DNA of 64,000 nucleotides from Brevundimonas sp. Its GTDB lineage: Bacteria; Pseudomonadota; Alphaproteobacteria; Caulobacterales; Caulobacteraceae. Where the stretch lies: NCBI GenBank assembly GCA_004296955.1, contig SCVB01000070.1:17941-81940 (forward strand), written 5' to 3'. The position numbers were made by a program, and so were the translations under genes. This document shows positions 26,540-35,162 of this stretch, piece by piece. The stretch's first letter is position 1. Every line of letters starts with the position of its first letter. The notes beneath the pieces are model-generated. The model made no database searches. It was given only the letters and a program-made list of their open reading frames with translations, and was not told the DNA's origin.

Positions 26540-26950
26540 ATGAGCAACTGGGCCCAATCCCTCATCCGCATCTCCAGCTATGAGGTCGAGACGCTGCAGA
26601 AGCGTCTGGCCGAGATCACCGCCCGCCGCGCCTCCGCCGAAATGCGCATCGCCGTGCTTGAGGCCGAGGCCGAGATCGAGCAGGACCGCGCGCGCGACGA
26701 CGCCGACGCGGCCATGATGCTGCAGGCCTATCTGAACGGCTGGAAGCTCCGCAAGGGCGCGGCCGAGGCCGACGTCGCCGTCATCGACGCCGAGGAAGAG
26801 GGCGCCCGCGACGCCCTGTCCGGGGCCTTCGAGGAACTGAAGAAGTTCGAACACGTCGCCGAGATGACCCGTCTCAACGCCATGATCGCCGCGGGCAAGC
26901 GCGAGACCGCCGCCTTCGACGAACTGGGTCTGAGGCGCCGTGCGGGCTGA
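26540..26950 (+). CDS. fliJ: flagellar export chaperone FliJ
   Basis: A 136-residue protein predicted to be almost wholly coiled coil (SYEVETLQKRLAEITARRAS, MRIAVLEAEAEIEQDRARDD, GAFEELKKFEHVAEMTRLNA). FliJ links FliI to the export gate FlhA and escorts substrates. The identification rests on its position directly behind fliI, its length and its coiled-coil make-up. The last 11 bases overlap the GTG start of the GH10 xylanase gene. Confidence 0.88.
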   Translation: MSNWAQSLIRISSYEVETLQKRLAEITARRASAEMRIAVLEAEAEIEQDRARDDADAAMMLQAYLNGWKLRKGAAEADVAVIDAEEEGARDALSGAFEELKKFEHVAEMTRLNAMIAAGKRETAAFDELGLRRRAG

Positions 26951-28043
26951 CCCCCCCGGACTGAACCGCCGCGCCCTGCTCGCGGCGCCCCTCATCCTCG
27001 CGCCCTCGTCGCTGGCCGCCTGCGAACGCTTCGCCTCGGCCGAGGTCGCGCCCGGGCCTGATGCGCCCCCGCTCAAATCCCTCGCCGACTTCCCCATCGG
27101 CGCCACCGGCATGACCGGACAGCTCGACGACCCCGTCTGGGTCGCCGCCATGCGTCGGGACGTCGACCAGATCACCCCGGAATGGGAGTTGAAGCCCGAG
27201 CGCATCCTGCAACCGGGCTTCGCGTACGACTTCTCCGCCTCGGACCGGATGGTCGACTGGGGCCATGAACAGGGCCTGCGTGTCTTCGGCCACACCCTCG
27301 TCTGGTACTCACAGGGCCTGGACCAGTTCACCGACGCCCTGCCGACCGCCCGCTTCGCCGCCGAGTTCGACCGCTATGTCTCGACCGTGGCCGGACGCTA
27401 CCGCGGCCGCATGGTCGGCTGGGATGTCGTGAACGAAGCCGTGGCCGAGGACGGCGACGGCCTGCGCGACTGCGTCTACGCCCGCAAGCTCGGCCCCGAG
27501 GCCTATATCGTCCGCGCCTTCGAACAGGCCCGCGCCGCCGATCCCGACGCGGTCCTGTTCCTCAACGACTACAATCTCGAGAACAATCCGCGGAAGGGCG
27601 CGACCTTCCTCCGGCTGGTCGAGCGGCTGCTGGCGCAGGGCGCGCCGATCGGCGGCATCGGAACCCAGTCGCACCTCGACATCGAGATTCCGGCCGGCCA
27701 GATCCGCGACTTCTTCCGCGACGCGGCCTCGCTCGGCCTGCCGATCCACGTCTCGGAGCTCGACTTCCCGATGCAGCGCGACGGGGGCCGGGCGCCCGAC
27801 CTGCGCTCCACCGCCGACAGGCGCGCCCAGCAGGTCGCCCGCGTCGGCGAACTGGCCGAAGCCTTCATGGCCCTGCCCGCCCGCCAGCGCTTCGCCTTCA
27901 CCACCTGGGGCCTGCGCGACAGCGACAGCTGGCTGGTCCGCGAAGAAGGCAAGAACCGCCCCAACGAAAGCGCCCTGCTGCTCGACGGCGAGGGACGCCC
28001 CAATCCGGCGTTTCAGGCGGTGGCGGGGGCGTTCGGCCGCTAG
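26940..28043 (+). CDS. endo-1,4-beta-xylanase, glycoside hydrolase family 10 (lipoprotein)
   Basis: A 367-residue GH10 enzyme that cleaves xylan chains outside the cytoplasm. The acid/base Glu is in GWDVVNEAVAEDGDG and the nucleophile Glu in LPIHVSELDFPM; HTLVWYSQGLDQF, LNDYNLENN and FAFTTWGLRDSDSWL are further family motifs. The N-terminus NRRALLAAPLILAPSSLAAC ends in a lipobox, so it is probably a Tat- or Sec-exported lipoprotein. Translation starts with GTG 26940 inside fliJ, an odd coupling of a sugar hydrolase to flagellar export genes. Its stop overlaps by 4 bases the convergent CinA-like gene. Confidence 0.93.
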   Translation: MRADPPGLNRRALLAAPLILAPSSLAACERFASAEVAPGPDAPPLKSLADFPIGATGMTGQLDDPVWVAAMRRDVDQITPEWELKPERILQPGFAYDFSASDRMVDWGHEQGLRVFGHTLVWYSQGLDQFTDALPTARFAAEFDRYVSTVAGRYRGRMVGWDVVNEAVAEDGDGLRDCVYARKLGPEAYIVRAFEQARAADPDAVLFLNDYNLENNPRKGATFLRLVERLLAQGAPIGGIGTQSHLDIEIPAGQIRDFFRDAASLGLPIHVSELDFPMQRDGGRAPDLRSTADRRAQQVARVGELAEAFMALPARQRFAFTTWGLRDSDSWLVREEGKNRPNESALLLDGEGRPNPAFQAVAGAFGR

Positions 28044-28792
28044 GCCCGAACCGCCGCCACGCCCGCCGCCGCCAGATCGGCCAGCAGGCGCTCCACCGCC
28101 GCCTCCACCTTCCCCGCGTCCCGTCCCCGCACCACCAGGATGGTCCCCGTCTCCCCGACCGAGCCGTGGCCGAACGGATAGCTGCCGAAGCTGATCTCGC
28201 GCTCCGCCTTCGCCGCGGCGGTCAGCAGGTCGGCGATGTCCCCCTCGCCCACGCCCGTCACGCGTATCGTCCGCGCATGCACCACCGCCCCGGTGCGCAG
28301 CCGCGGCGCCACGTCCTCCAGCATGGCCGTCATGATCTTCGGCACCCCGGCCATGACGAAGACATTGCCGATCTGGAAGCCGGGCGCGTCGGTCACCGGA
28401 TTGGCGATCAGCGTCCCGCCCTCGGGGATCCGCGCCATCCGCCGCCGCGGCGCGTTGAAGTCGTCGCCATAGCGCCGGGCCAGAATGGCCAGCGCCTCCG
28501 GATGCTCGGGCAGGGCCACGCCGAAGGCCGTCGCCACCGCATCGGCGGTGATGTCGTCATGCGTCGGCCCGATGCCGCCGGTGGTGAAGACATAGTCGTG
28601 GCCCGCCCGCAGCGCGTTCAGCGCCTCGATGATCTGGCCCTTGCGGTCCCCGACCGTGCGCGCCTCCAGCAGGTCGATCCCCAGCGCTGCCAGGAAGCGG
28701 GCGATGGTGTTCAGATTGGTGTCCTGGGTCCGGCCGGACAGGACTTCGTCGCCGATAATGAGGACGGCGGCGGTGGGGGAGGATTCGCGCAT
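28040..28792 (-). CDS. CinA/MoaB-like molybdopterin-binding domain protein
   Basis: A 250-residue cytoplasmic protein with the MoCF-biosynthesis fold of CinA N-terminal domains: AAVLIIGDEVLSGRTQDTNL, YVFTTGGIGPTHDDITADAV and MAGVPKIMTAMLEDV. The C-terminal nicotinamide-nucleotide amidase domain of full CinA is absent, as in many alphaproteobacterial stand-alone versions. Activity may be hydrolysis of ADP-ribose or FAD-type nucleotides, known for some CinA proteins but not shown here. Start ATG 28792, divergent from map with 108 bases between; its stop overlaps that of the xylanase gene. Confidence 0.88.
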   Translation of the reverse strand: MRESSPTAAVLIIGDEVLSGRTQDTNLNTIARFLAALGIDLLEARTVGDRKGQIIEALNALRAGHDYVFTTGGIGPTHDDITADAVATAFGVALPEHPEALAILARRYGDDFNAPRRRMARIPEGGTLIANPVTDAPGFQIGNVFVMAGVPKIMTAMLEDVAPRLRTGAVVHARTIRVTGVGEGDIADLLTAAAKAEREISFGSYPFGHGSVGETGTILVVRGRDAGKVEAAVERLLADLAAAGVAAVRA

Positions 28793-28900
28793 GGATGATC
28801 GTGTAGACTGTCGTCGACCGCCGGTCATCGTGTGGCCTTGAGCATCTGTGTTATGATGGCCATCTGAAACGCGCCTGCCCGCCTCCCCGAAAGCCTTCGC

Positions 28901-29725
28901 ATGTACGAGACCCCCGAACTGGACGACGACACCTTCGTCCGCACCCACGAGATCCGCGTCCATGAGGACGACGAGGCCTGGGAGGGCATGCGCGCGGCCG
29001 GCCGCCTGGTCGGCGCGGCGCTCGACATGATCACCCCCTTCGTGGTCCCCGGCGTGACCACGGGCGAGCTCGACGACCGCATCCGCGAGTTCACCCTCGA
29101 CCACGGCGCCCTGCCGGCCTGTCTCGGCTACAAGGGCTATGAGAAGACCATCTGCACCTCGATCAACCACGTGGTCTGCCACGGCATTCCGGGCGACCGG
29201 GTGCTGAAGGACGGCGACATCGTCAACATCGACCACACCGTCATCGTCGACGGCTGGCACGGCGACTCCAGCCGGATGTACCCCGTCGGCGAGATCAACG
29301 CCCGCGCCCGCAAGCTGATCGACGTCACCTATGACTCGCTCGAGGCCGGGCTGGCGATGATCAAGCCGGGGAACACCTTCGGCGACATCGGCTACGCCAT
29401 CCAGCAGGTGGTCGAGGCCAACCGTATGTCGGTCGTGCGCGACTTCTGCGGCCACGGCATCGGCCGGTTGTTCCACGACAGCCCCAACGTCCTGCACTAC
29501 GGCCGTCGCGGCGAGGGCGCGACGCTCAAGGCCGGCATGTTCTTCACCGTCGAACCGATGGTGAACCTGGGCAAGCCGCACGTGAAGGTCCTGTCCGACG
29601 GCTGGACCGCCGTGACCCGTGACAAATCCCTCTCGGCCCAGTGCGAACACAGCTGCGGCGTGACCGAGACCGGCGTGGAGCTGTTCAGCGCCAGCCCGGC
29701 GGGGCTGTTCCGACCGAAATTCTAG
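28901..29725 (+). CDS. map: type I methionine aminopeptidase
   Basis: Removes the initiator Met from new proteins. The 274-residue protein contains the metal-ligand blocks: [20 protein letters not shown] (two Asp), [20 protein letters not shown] (His), FFTVEPMVN (Glu) and [14 protein letters not shown] (Glu plus His). The usual Val after NID is His here and the EHT of most family members is EHS, both minor changes. It has the N-terminal extension ([20 protein letters not shown]) common in alphaproteobacterial copies. RadC follows after 31 bases. Confidence 0.96.
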   Translation: MYETPELDDDTFVRTHEIRVHEDDEAWEGMRAAGRLVGAALDMITPFVVPGVTTGELDDRIREFTLDHGALPACLGYKGYEKTICTSINHVVCHGIPGDRVLKDGDIVNIDHTVIVDGWHGDSSRMYPVGEINARARKLIDVTYDSLEAGLAMIKPGNTFGDIGYAIQQVVEANRMSVVRDFCGHGIGRLFHDSPNVLHYGRRGEGATLKAGMFFTVEPMVNLGKPHVKVLSDGWTAVTRDKSLSAQCEHSCGVTETGVELFSASPAGLFRPKF

Positions 29726-29756
29726 GATAGGCTGTGCGCTCCCGAGAGGGAGCGCC

Positions 29757-30485
29757 ATGCTCGAACCGTCGCCTGAAAAGCCGAAGGCTCCCCATCACGC
29801 GGGCCACCGCGAACGCCTGCGCGACCGCGCCCGCGGTGCCGGCATCCACCATCTGCCCGACTACGAACTGCTCGAACTCTTCCTGTTCCGCAGCCAGCCG
29901 CAAGGCGACGTCAAGCCGATCGCCAAGGCCCTGCTGGCCCGGTTCGGCTCGCTGGCCGCGGTGCTCGCCGCGCCGGTCGAGGACCTGATCACGGTCCGGG
30001 CCGAAGACGCACGCGGCCGATCGAAGGGCGTCGGCGCCGAAACCGCCCTCGACCTCGCCGCCCTGCACGAGGTCGCCCGCCGGGTCATCAAGGAGGAGGC
30101 GAACAAGCGCACCGTCATCTCGTCCTGGACCGCCCTCGTCGCCTATGTCCGGCTGTCGCTGCAGCACGAGGCGCGCGAGCAGTTCCGGGTCCTCTACCTC
30201 GACAATCGCAACCAGTTGATCCTCGACGAAATCCAGAATCGCGGCACCGTCGACCATGCCCCGGTCTATCCGCGCGAGGTGGTGCGCCGGGCGCTGGAGC
30301 TGTCGGCCAAGTCGATGATCATCGTCCACAACCACCCGTCCGGCGACCCGACCCCGTCCCGGCCCGACATCGCCATGACGCGTCAGGTGATCGAGGCCGC
30401 CCGCGCCCTCGACCTCAGCGTCCACGACCATCTGATCGTCGGCCGCGACGGGGTGGCCAGCTTCAAACAGCTGGGGCTGATGTAG
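29757..30485 (+). CDS. radC: RadC/JAB-domain protein
   Basis: A 242-residue protein with an N-terminal helix-hairpin-helix-like region ([32 protein letters not shown]) and a C-terminal JAB metalloprotease-like domain. The metal motif is [20 protein letters not shown], with the upstream Glu in [17 protein letters not shown]. Despite the name, its DNA-repair role is doubtful, and the biochemical activity is unknown. It ends 3 bases before the stop of the convergent Cys-repeat gene and lies just behind map. Confidence 0.94.
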   Translation: MLEPSPEKPKAPHHAGHRERLRDRARGAGIHHLPDYELLELFLFRSQPQGDVKPIAKALLARFGSLAAVLAAPVEDLITVRAEDARGRSKGVGAETALDLAALHEVARRVIKEEANKRTVISSWTALVAYVRLSLQHEAREQFRVLYLDNRNQLILDEIQNRGTVDHAPVYPREVVRRALELSAKSMIIVHNHPSGDPTPSRPDIAMTRQVIEAARALDLSVHDHLIVGRDGVASFKQLGLM

Positions 30486-30488
30486 GCG

Positions 30489-30914
30489 TCAGGCCCTGAA
30501 GCGGTCCTGCAGCGCCGAGCACATCCAGTAGAGCGTTGGGGGGGCCAGCGAGCACTCCTGTTCGGTGACCCCCCTGCAAAGCCAGTAGCCGTTGCCGGCG
30601 ACCAGCCCGCAATTCCGTGTCGTCAGCGCCTGACAGAATTGATAGTTGCCGCCCTCGATCAGGCCGCACTGGCGCTCCAGGACGCCCTTGCAGAACCAGT
30701 ACTCCTCGGAATCCGAGGTGAGTCCGCAATCCCCGTCCTCGAGCGCCTTGCACAGCCAGTACTGCGATTGCTCGACGACGCCGCAAGCGGACCCGGCCTG
30801 ACCGCCCGGGCTGGCTTCGGTTCCGCCGCCCCGAACCGCCGACAGGGCGGCAGTGGCCGGCGCCGTCGCCAGCACAAGGGCGAACAACACGGAAAGCAGT
30901 CGACTGACGGCCAT
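30489..30914 (-). CDS. secreted protein of five Cys-containing 19-20-residue repeats
   Basis: Not a family I can name. The ATG at 30914 starts a signal peptide (MAVSRLLSVLFALVLATAPA, cleavage near TAA); a longer frame upstream is not protein-like. The mature part has ten Cys at residues 44, 55, 63, 75, 83, 94, 102, 113, 121 and 132, forming five units of the type CGL-X5-YWxC-x-AL-X4. Examples are CGVVEQSQYWLCKALEDGD and CGLVAGNGYWLCRGVTEQE. The even number of Cys and export suggest a disulfide-bonded repeat solenoid or binding protein in the periplasm or outside. It is convergent with radC. No neighbour hints at a partner. Confidence 0.8.
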   Translation of the reverse strand: MAVSRLLSVLFALVLATAPATAALSAVRGGGTEASPGGQAGSACGVVEQSQYWLCKALEDGDCGLTSDSEEYWFCKGVLERQCGLIEGGNYQFCQALTTRNCGLVAGNGYWLCRGVTEQECSLAPPTLYWMCSALQDRFRA

Positions 30915-31081
30915 GTTTTGATCCCCCGCGCCACCGTCCCGCAACGCAGGGACGAACCTGCACCGGAAGGCCGCCCTCGGACAATCGGCAATTCCTGACG
31001 ACAGCGTCATGCCCGTTTAAGGGCCCGGAATTCGGGGGTAGGCTCAGCTCTTCGATGATCGGCCGAAGGCATCTGACCCTG

Positions 31082-32089
31082 ATGGAAAACAGCCCGTTCG
31101 CAGTGTCCCGCCGAAGTCTGCTGGCCGCCGTTCCGGTCGCGACCGTCGCCGGCGCGGCCGCCGCCCGGGACGCAGCCGCCCCCGCCGTCATGGTCTCGAC
31201 CTGGGACTTCGGCGCCGCCGCCAACGCCGCCGGCATGGCCGCGCGAGCGAACGGCGGCTCGGCGCTCGACATGGTCGAGGCCGGCGGGCGCGTGGCCGAG
31301 GCGGACGAGACCAATTCCTCTGTCGGTTACGGCGGCCTGCCGGACCGCGACGGGCGCGTGACGCTGGACGCCTGCGTCATGACCTGGGCCGGGGACATCG
31401 GCGCGGTCTGCGCACTGGAGGACGTGGTCCACGCCGTCTCGGTGGCCCGCCGGGTCATGGAGCGGACGCCCCACGTCATGCTGGTCGGAGAGGGCGCCCG
31501 GACCTTCGCCCTCGAACAGGGCTTCGAGCCGCAGACCCTGTTGACGCCCCGCGCCGAGGCGGCCTGGCGCGAATGGCTGACGACGGCGAACTACGCCCCA
31601 CGCCCCAACAGCGAGAACAGCGACTGGCGGTCCATGCCGGGCGGGCCGAACAACCACGACACCATCGGCCTGCTGGCGATCGGCCCGGACCAGCGCATGG
31701 CCGGGGCCTGCACCACCTCGGGCATGGCCTTCAAGCTGCGCGGCCGGGTCGGCGACAGCCCGATCATCGGGGCCGGCCTCTATGTCGACGACGAGGTCGG
31801 CGGCGCCACCGCCACCGGCGTCGGGGAGGACGTGGTCCGCGTCGCCGGGGCCCACTCGGTCGTCGAGGCCATGCGCCACGGCCTCGATCCGACCGCCGCC
31901 TGCCGCAGCGTGATCGAGCGGCTGGCCCGCCTGCGCGGGACGAAGGTGGCGGGATCGCAGGTCGCCCTGCTGGCGCTGGACAAGGCGGGCCGCGCCGGGG
32001 CATTCGCCCTCCAGCCCGGCTTCACATTCGCCGTCACCGACGCCGCCGGCCGGACGCGGATCGAACCTGCGGGAGCCCTGTTCGCATGA
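31082..32089 (+). CDS. exported N4-(beta-N-acetylglucosaminyl)-L-asparaginase-type Ntn hydrolase
   Basis: A 335-residue type 2 asparaginase/aspartylglucosaminidase. Autocleavage would occur before the Thr of NNHDTIGLLAIGPD, freeing the catalytic Thr; the beta chain continues with GMAFKLRGRVGDSPIIGAGL, the family substrate loop. The N-terminus AVSRRSLLAAVPVATVAGAA is a twin-arginine-like signal. The ATG at 31082 is used; another at 31055 is in frame. It would remove the Asn link from glycopeptides or act on isoaspartyl peptides. Its stop overlaps the ATG of the GNAT gene (ATGA). Confidence 0.9.
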   Translation: MENSPFAVSRRSLLAAVPVATVAGAAAARDAAAPAVMVSTWDFGAAANAAGMAARANGGSALDMVEAGGRVAEADETNSSVGYGGLPDRDGRVTLDACVMTWAGDIGAVCALEDVVHAVSVARRVMERTPHVMLVGEGARTFALEQGFEPQTLLTPRAEAAWREWLTTANYAPRPNSENSDWRSMPGGPNNHDTIGLLAIGPDQRMAGACTTSGMAFKLRGRVGDSPIIGAGLYVDDEVGGATATGVGEDVVRVAGAHSVVEAMRHGLDPTAACRSVIERLARLRGTKVAGSQVALLALDKAGRAGAFALQPGFTFAVTDAAGRTRIEPAGALFA

Positions 32090-32601
32090 CCACCCTGATC
32101 ACCGAACGCCTCACCCTGACGCCCGTCGGCCCGGGCGATCTGGACGACCTCGTCGCCCTCTGGGGCGACCCGGACTTCGCCACCGCCATCTTCCCGGCGC
32201 CGCTGAGTTCCGAGGACGTCTGGTTCCGACTGCTGCGCGACATCGGCCACTGGGAGGCGCTGGGCTACGGCAACTGGGCCATCCGCGAGACGGCGACGGG
32301 CGACTATGTCGGCAGCGTGGGCGTGCTCGACTACCGTCGCATCCTGAACCCGCCCTTCGACGCGCCCGAACTGGGCTGGGGCGTCGCCCCGCGCTTCCAG
32401 GGCAAGGGCCTGGCCTTCGAGGCCGTCTCGGCCGCCCTGGCCTGGTGCGACGACACGCTCAACGCCCGGCGCACCGTCTGCATGATCTCACCCGACAACG
32501 CCCCGTCGCACGCCCTTGCGGGACGGGCGGGCTACGCGCCTTATGCCGAGACGACCTACAAGGATGCGCCGGTCGTGTTGCTGGAGCGCCTGTCGGCCTG
32601 A
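32086..32601 (+). CDS. GNAT acetyltransferase (RimJ/RimL type)
   Basis: A 171-residue acetyl-CoA-dependent N-acetyltransferase. The fold shows in TERLTLTPVGPGDLDDLVAL at the start, the strand-turn ELGWGVAPRFQGKGLAFEAV containing the acetyl-CoA loop (RFQGKG), and the end SPDNAPSHALAGRAGYAPYA. The substrate may be an amino group on a protein or small molecule; this cannot be said. It is coupled by ATGA to the asparaginase gene, and a TTG-start gene follows after 13 bases behind an AGGAG site. Confidence 0.92.
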   Translation: MTTLITERLTLTPVGPGDLDDLVALWGDPDFATAIFPAPLSSEDVWFRLLRDIGHWEALGYGNWAIRETATGDYVGSVGVLDYRRILNPPFDAPELGWGVAPRFQGKGLAFEAVSAALAWCDDTLNARRTVCMISPDNAPSHALAGRAGYAPYAETTYKDAPVVLLERLSA

Positions 32602-32614
32602 GGAGCAGAAGCCG

Positions 32615-33094
32615 TTGCCCGATCCCGACTATGCCGCCTGGTTCCGGGCCTATGCGGACGCCTACACCCGCTCGCTCGGCGGGGCGGTCCAGGTCGAGAC
32701 CATCCGGTCCTTCTTCGCGGAAACCGTCCTGGCGCTCGGAACGGACGGCTCGCTCAATCCGGCAGACACAGGCGGCGACGCCTTCGCCGGGATGCTGGAA
32801 GGACTGTACAGCTTCAGCCGGGCCATCGGCACGCGCCGGATGGAGGTCGAGCGGGTCGAAATCTCGCCGCTGTACGAGAAGCACGACCGGGTGCGCGTCT
32901 TCTACAGGGCCGACTACGCAAGGCCGGACGGCAGCGCCGTCAGCATCCCGTTCGACGTGGTCTATCTGGTGCAACAGCGAGCCGGCGGACCGGCCATCTT
33001 CGCCTTCATCGCCGGCGACGAGATGGCTCTGTACCGTCGGCACGGGCTTGTCGACGAAGACGGCGCTCCCCTCCCGCGCGTAGCCCCCCATTAA
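32615..33094 (+). CDS. hypothetical SnoaL-like protein, TTG start
   Basis: A 159-residue cytoplasmic protein. The TTG at 32615 is preceded by AGGAG nine bases upstream and starts PDPDYAAWFRAYADAYTRSL, which is where protein-like sequence begins; ATGs upstream lie within the GNAT gene in another frame. The alternation of a helical N-terminus with strands (RMEVERVEISPLYEKHDRVR, VFYRADYARPDGSAVSIPFD, VVYLVQQRAGGPAIFAFIAG) suggests an NTF2/SnoaL-like fold. No active-site motif is clear. It is the third gene of the asparaginase-GNAT group. Confidence 0.7.
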   Translation: MPDPDYAAWFRAYADAYTRSLGGAVQVETIRSFFAETVLALGTDGSLNPADTGGDAFAGMLEGLYSFSRAIGTRRMEVERVEISPLYEKHDRVRVFYRADYARPDGSAVSIPFDVVYLVQQRAGGPAIFAFIAGDEMALYRRHGLVDEDGAPLPRVAPH

Positions 33095-33140
33095 GGTTTA
33101 CGCGCCATCATCTCCGGCGAACCCGGAGACCGCTTCTTCC

Positions 33141-33380
33141 ATGCCCATGCCCGTCGAAACGCTTCGCGGCCATCTGACCGAAGCCTTTCCCGACGCCGAG
33201 ATCGTCATCGACGATCTGGCCGGAGACGGCGACCACTATCGCGCCCGTATCGTCTCGACGGCGTTCGAAGGCCTGTCGCGCGTCGCCAGGTACCGACTCG
33301 TCCACGCGGCCCTGAAGGGTCAGATGGGCGGCGAACTTCATGCCCTGACGTTTGAAACCTCGACGCCGGCGGGAGACTGA
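33141..33380 (+). CDS. BolA/IbaG-family protein
   Basis: A 79-residue BolA-like protein that pairs with monothiol glutaredoxin to bind a [2Fe-2S] cluster and pass iron-status information. Visible are the N-terminal helix VETLRGHLTEAFPDAEIVID, the loop DDLAGDGDHYRARIVSTAFE with the cluster-ligand region, and RVARYRLVHAALKGQMGGEL, followed by ALTFET. The conserved His of the RLVHAAL block is present. grxD lies two genes downstream, and the intervening AKR-like gene starts 4 bases after this stop, so all three are probably co-transcribed. Confidence 0.93.
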   Translation: MPMPVETLRGHLTEAFPDAEIVIDDLAGDGDHYRARIVSTAFEGLSRVARYRLVHAALKGQMGGELHALTFETSTPAGD

Positions 33381-33384
33381 CACC

Positions 33385-34305
33385 ATGCGCTACCGTCCCT
33401 TCGGCCTCGCCGGACAGGCCGTTTCCTGCCTGACCCTCAGCCTCGGCGCCCGCGACATCGCCGGCGGCCCGGAGGCGGGCCGTGAACTGATCTATTCGGC
33501 GCTCGAAGCCGGCATCAACTCCTACCGCCTCGAGACCGCCGATCCGGTGCTGGCCGAGGTGCTCGGCGAGGCGCTGCAGCATGTCGACCGCAAGCTGGTG
33601 CAGGTCTCCCTGACGCTTGGCGCCGGGGACGGCCGCCGGGGTTCGGATCGCGACTTCTCCGCCCAGGGCATCACCTCGGCCATCGACAAGGCCCTGCACG
33701 CCTCAGGCCTCGGCTATTTCGACCTCGCCATCCTCGACGAGCCCGGCGACCACGAACTGCCGCAGTCTACCCTCAATGCGCTCAAGGCCCTGCGCGCCAC
33801 CGAGCGGGTGCGGCTGCTGGGCATCTCGGGCGACGGCGAGGTCATGGACACCTATGTCTCGACCGGAGCCTTCGACGTCCTGGCCACGCCCTTCCACGTC
33901 AACGCCAGCTGGCAGGTCCGGTCGCGCCTCCGCGCCGCCCGCGAAAGCGACATGGCCATCTTCGTCTACGGCTATTTCCCCGACAGCCTGAACACGGCGA
34001 AAAAGGCCGCGACCGTGCATGTTCCGAAGAAGGGCCTGTTCGGCTTCGGCGCCGCGCCCAAGCCCAAGGAAGGTCCGCTGGCGCACGCGGGCACCTTCGC
34101 CTTCCTGCACCGCACCAACAACTGGACCGCCGAGGCCATCTGCCTGGCCTACGCCCTGACCGATCCTTCGGTGTCCAGCGTGATGATCGAAGCCAGCGAC
34201 GTCGAGCGGCTCAACACCCTGTCCCAGGTGCCCGACCGCGACATGCCGCCGGGCCTGGCCGCCCAGATCGAGATGGCCCGGGTGGCCGGCGCCAAGGCAG
34301 CGTGA
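33385..34305 (+). CDS. aldo/keto reductase-like protein between bolA and grxD
   Basis: A 306-residue TIM-barrel protein resembling aldo/keto reductases: MRYRPFGLAGQAVSCLTLSL at the start, GYFDLAILDEPGDHELPQST, KALRATERVRLLGISGDGEV and the end LAYALTDPSVSSVMIEASDV. The N-terminal active-site strand reads NSYRLETADPVLAEVLGEAL, where typical members have DTA then a catalytic Tyr; no Tyr is seen there, and the usual catalytic Lys and His are unclear. It may be a catalytically inactive homologue or use other residues. Position between bolA and the monothiol glutaredoxin gene suggests a link with iron-sulfur handling, which is inference. Confidence 0.75.
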   Translation: MRYRPFGLAGQAVSCLTLSLGARDIAGGPEAGRELIYSALEAGINSYRLETADPVLAEVLGEALQHVDRKLVQVSLTLGAGDGRRGSDRDFSAQGITSAIDKALHASGLGYFDLAILDEPGDHELPQSTLNALKALRATERVRLLGISGDGEVMDTYVSTGAFDVLATPFHVNASWQVRSRLRAARESDMAIFVYGYFPDSLNTAKKAATVHVPKKGLFGFGAAPKPKEGPLAHAGTFAFLHRTNNWTAEAICLAYALTDPSVSSVMIEASDVERLNTLSQVPDRDMPPGLAAQIEMARVAGAKAA

Positions 34306-34368
34306 CGCCGCGTCGCCCTTGACCCGCACGCGCCCGGTCCATACCTGACGGCCTTCACCGAAAGGCCA

Positions 34369-34737
34369 GTGTCCGTGACCGATCAAGCCGCCCAAGCCAA
34401 CCCCGTCCACGCCTTCATCGCCGATACGGTGAAGGACCACGCCGTGGTTCTGTTCATGAAGGGGTCGCCCGACGCGCCGCGCTGCGGCTTCTCCTCGCTG
34501 GCGGTGCAGATCCTCGACCACATCGGCGCGGACTTCGTCGGCGTCGACGTGCTGCAGGACGAGGCCCTGCGCGACGGCATCAAGACCTTCAGCGACTGGC
34601 CGACCATTCCCCAGCTCTATGTGAAGGGCGAATTCGTCGGCGGCTCAGACATCGTGCGCGAGATGTTCAATGCCGGCGAGCTCCAGGCCCTGATGGCCGA
34701 AAAGGGCGTGCCGCTCGGCGAGCAGGCCGAGGCCTGA
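34369..34737 (+). CDS. grxD: monothiol glutaredoxin (Grx4/GrxD type)
   Basis: A 122-residue [2Fe-2S] carrier. The CGFS active site is in SPDAPRCGFSSLAVQILDHI, followed by the glutathione-binding TVP-like turn WPTIPQLYVKGEFVGGSDIV. It helps deliver clusters and, with BolA, signals iron status. The first codon is GTG 34369, with another GTG two codons later. It is separated by 63 bases from the AKR-like gene and overlaps the next gene (stop TGA overlapping ATG at 34737). Length is slightly above the usual 110 owing to a Glu/Ala tail. Confidence 0.95.
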   Translation: MSVTDQAAQANPVHAFIADTVKDHAVVLFMKGSPDAPRCGFSSLAVQILDHIGADFVGVDVLQDEALRDGIKTFSDWPTIPQLYVKGEFVGGSDIVREMFNAGELQALMAEKGVPLGEQAEA

Positions 34738-35162
34738 TGGCGCGCGCGGTCCTCGAACCCCGCGCCGACCGCGAAATCTTCGTCGTGCCGCTGACGGTCC
34801 GCCCGGAACACATCGACGACAATGGCCACGTCAACAACGTCGTCTATGTCGGCTGGCTGCAGGACGCCGGCACGGCGCACTGGAACGCCCGGTTCGACGA
34901 GGCGACCCGCGCCCGCTGGTCCTGGGTCGCCACCCGCCATGAGGTCGACTATTTCCGCCCCCTGCCGCCGGAGGCGCAGGGCGTCGTGGCCCGCACCTGG
35001 GTCGGCGACCCTCACGGCCCGCGATTCAACCGCTATGTCCGGATCGAGGACGGCGAAGGCCGCGTCTGCGCCCAGGGCGTGTCCGAATGGGTGCTGGTCG
35101 ACGCTGTGACCATGCGGCCGCATCGCATCCCGGCGACTATGCTTGAGGCGTTCCAGCGATAG
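34737..35162 (+). CDS. acyl-CoA thioesterase (hotdog fold, FadM/YbgC-like)
   Basis: A 141-residue hotdog-fold thioesterase. The motif DDNGHVNNVVYVGWLQDAGT contains the catalytic-region Asp and the HVNN turn of the 4HBT family, and EVDYFRPLPPEAQGVVARTW forms the central strand. It would hydrolyse acyl-CoA thioesters in the cytoplasm; chain-length preference is unknown. Its ATG overlaps the grxD stop. The 3' end overlaps by 26 bases the small convergent gene at 35137. Confidence 0.88.
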   Translation: MARAVLEPRADREIFVVPLTVRPEHIDDNGHVNNVVYVGWLQDAGTAHWNARFDEATRARWSWVATRHEVDYFRPLPPEAQGVVARTWVGDPHGPRFNRYVRIEDGEGRVCAQGVSEWVLVDAVTMRPHRIPATMLEAFQR

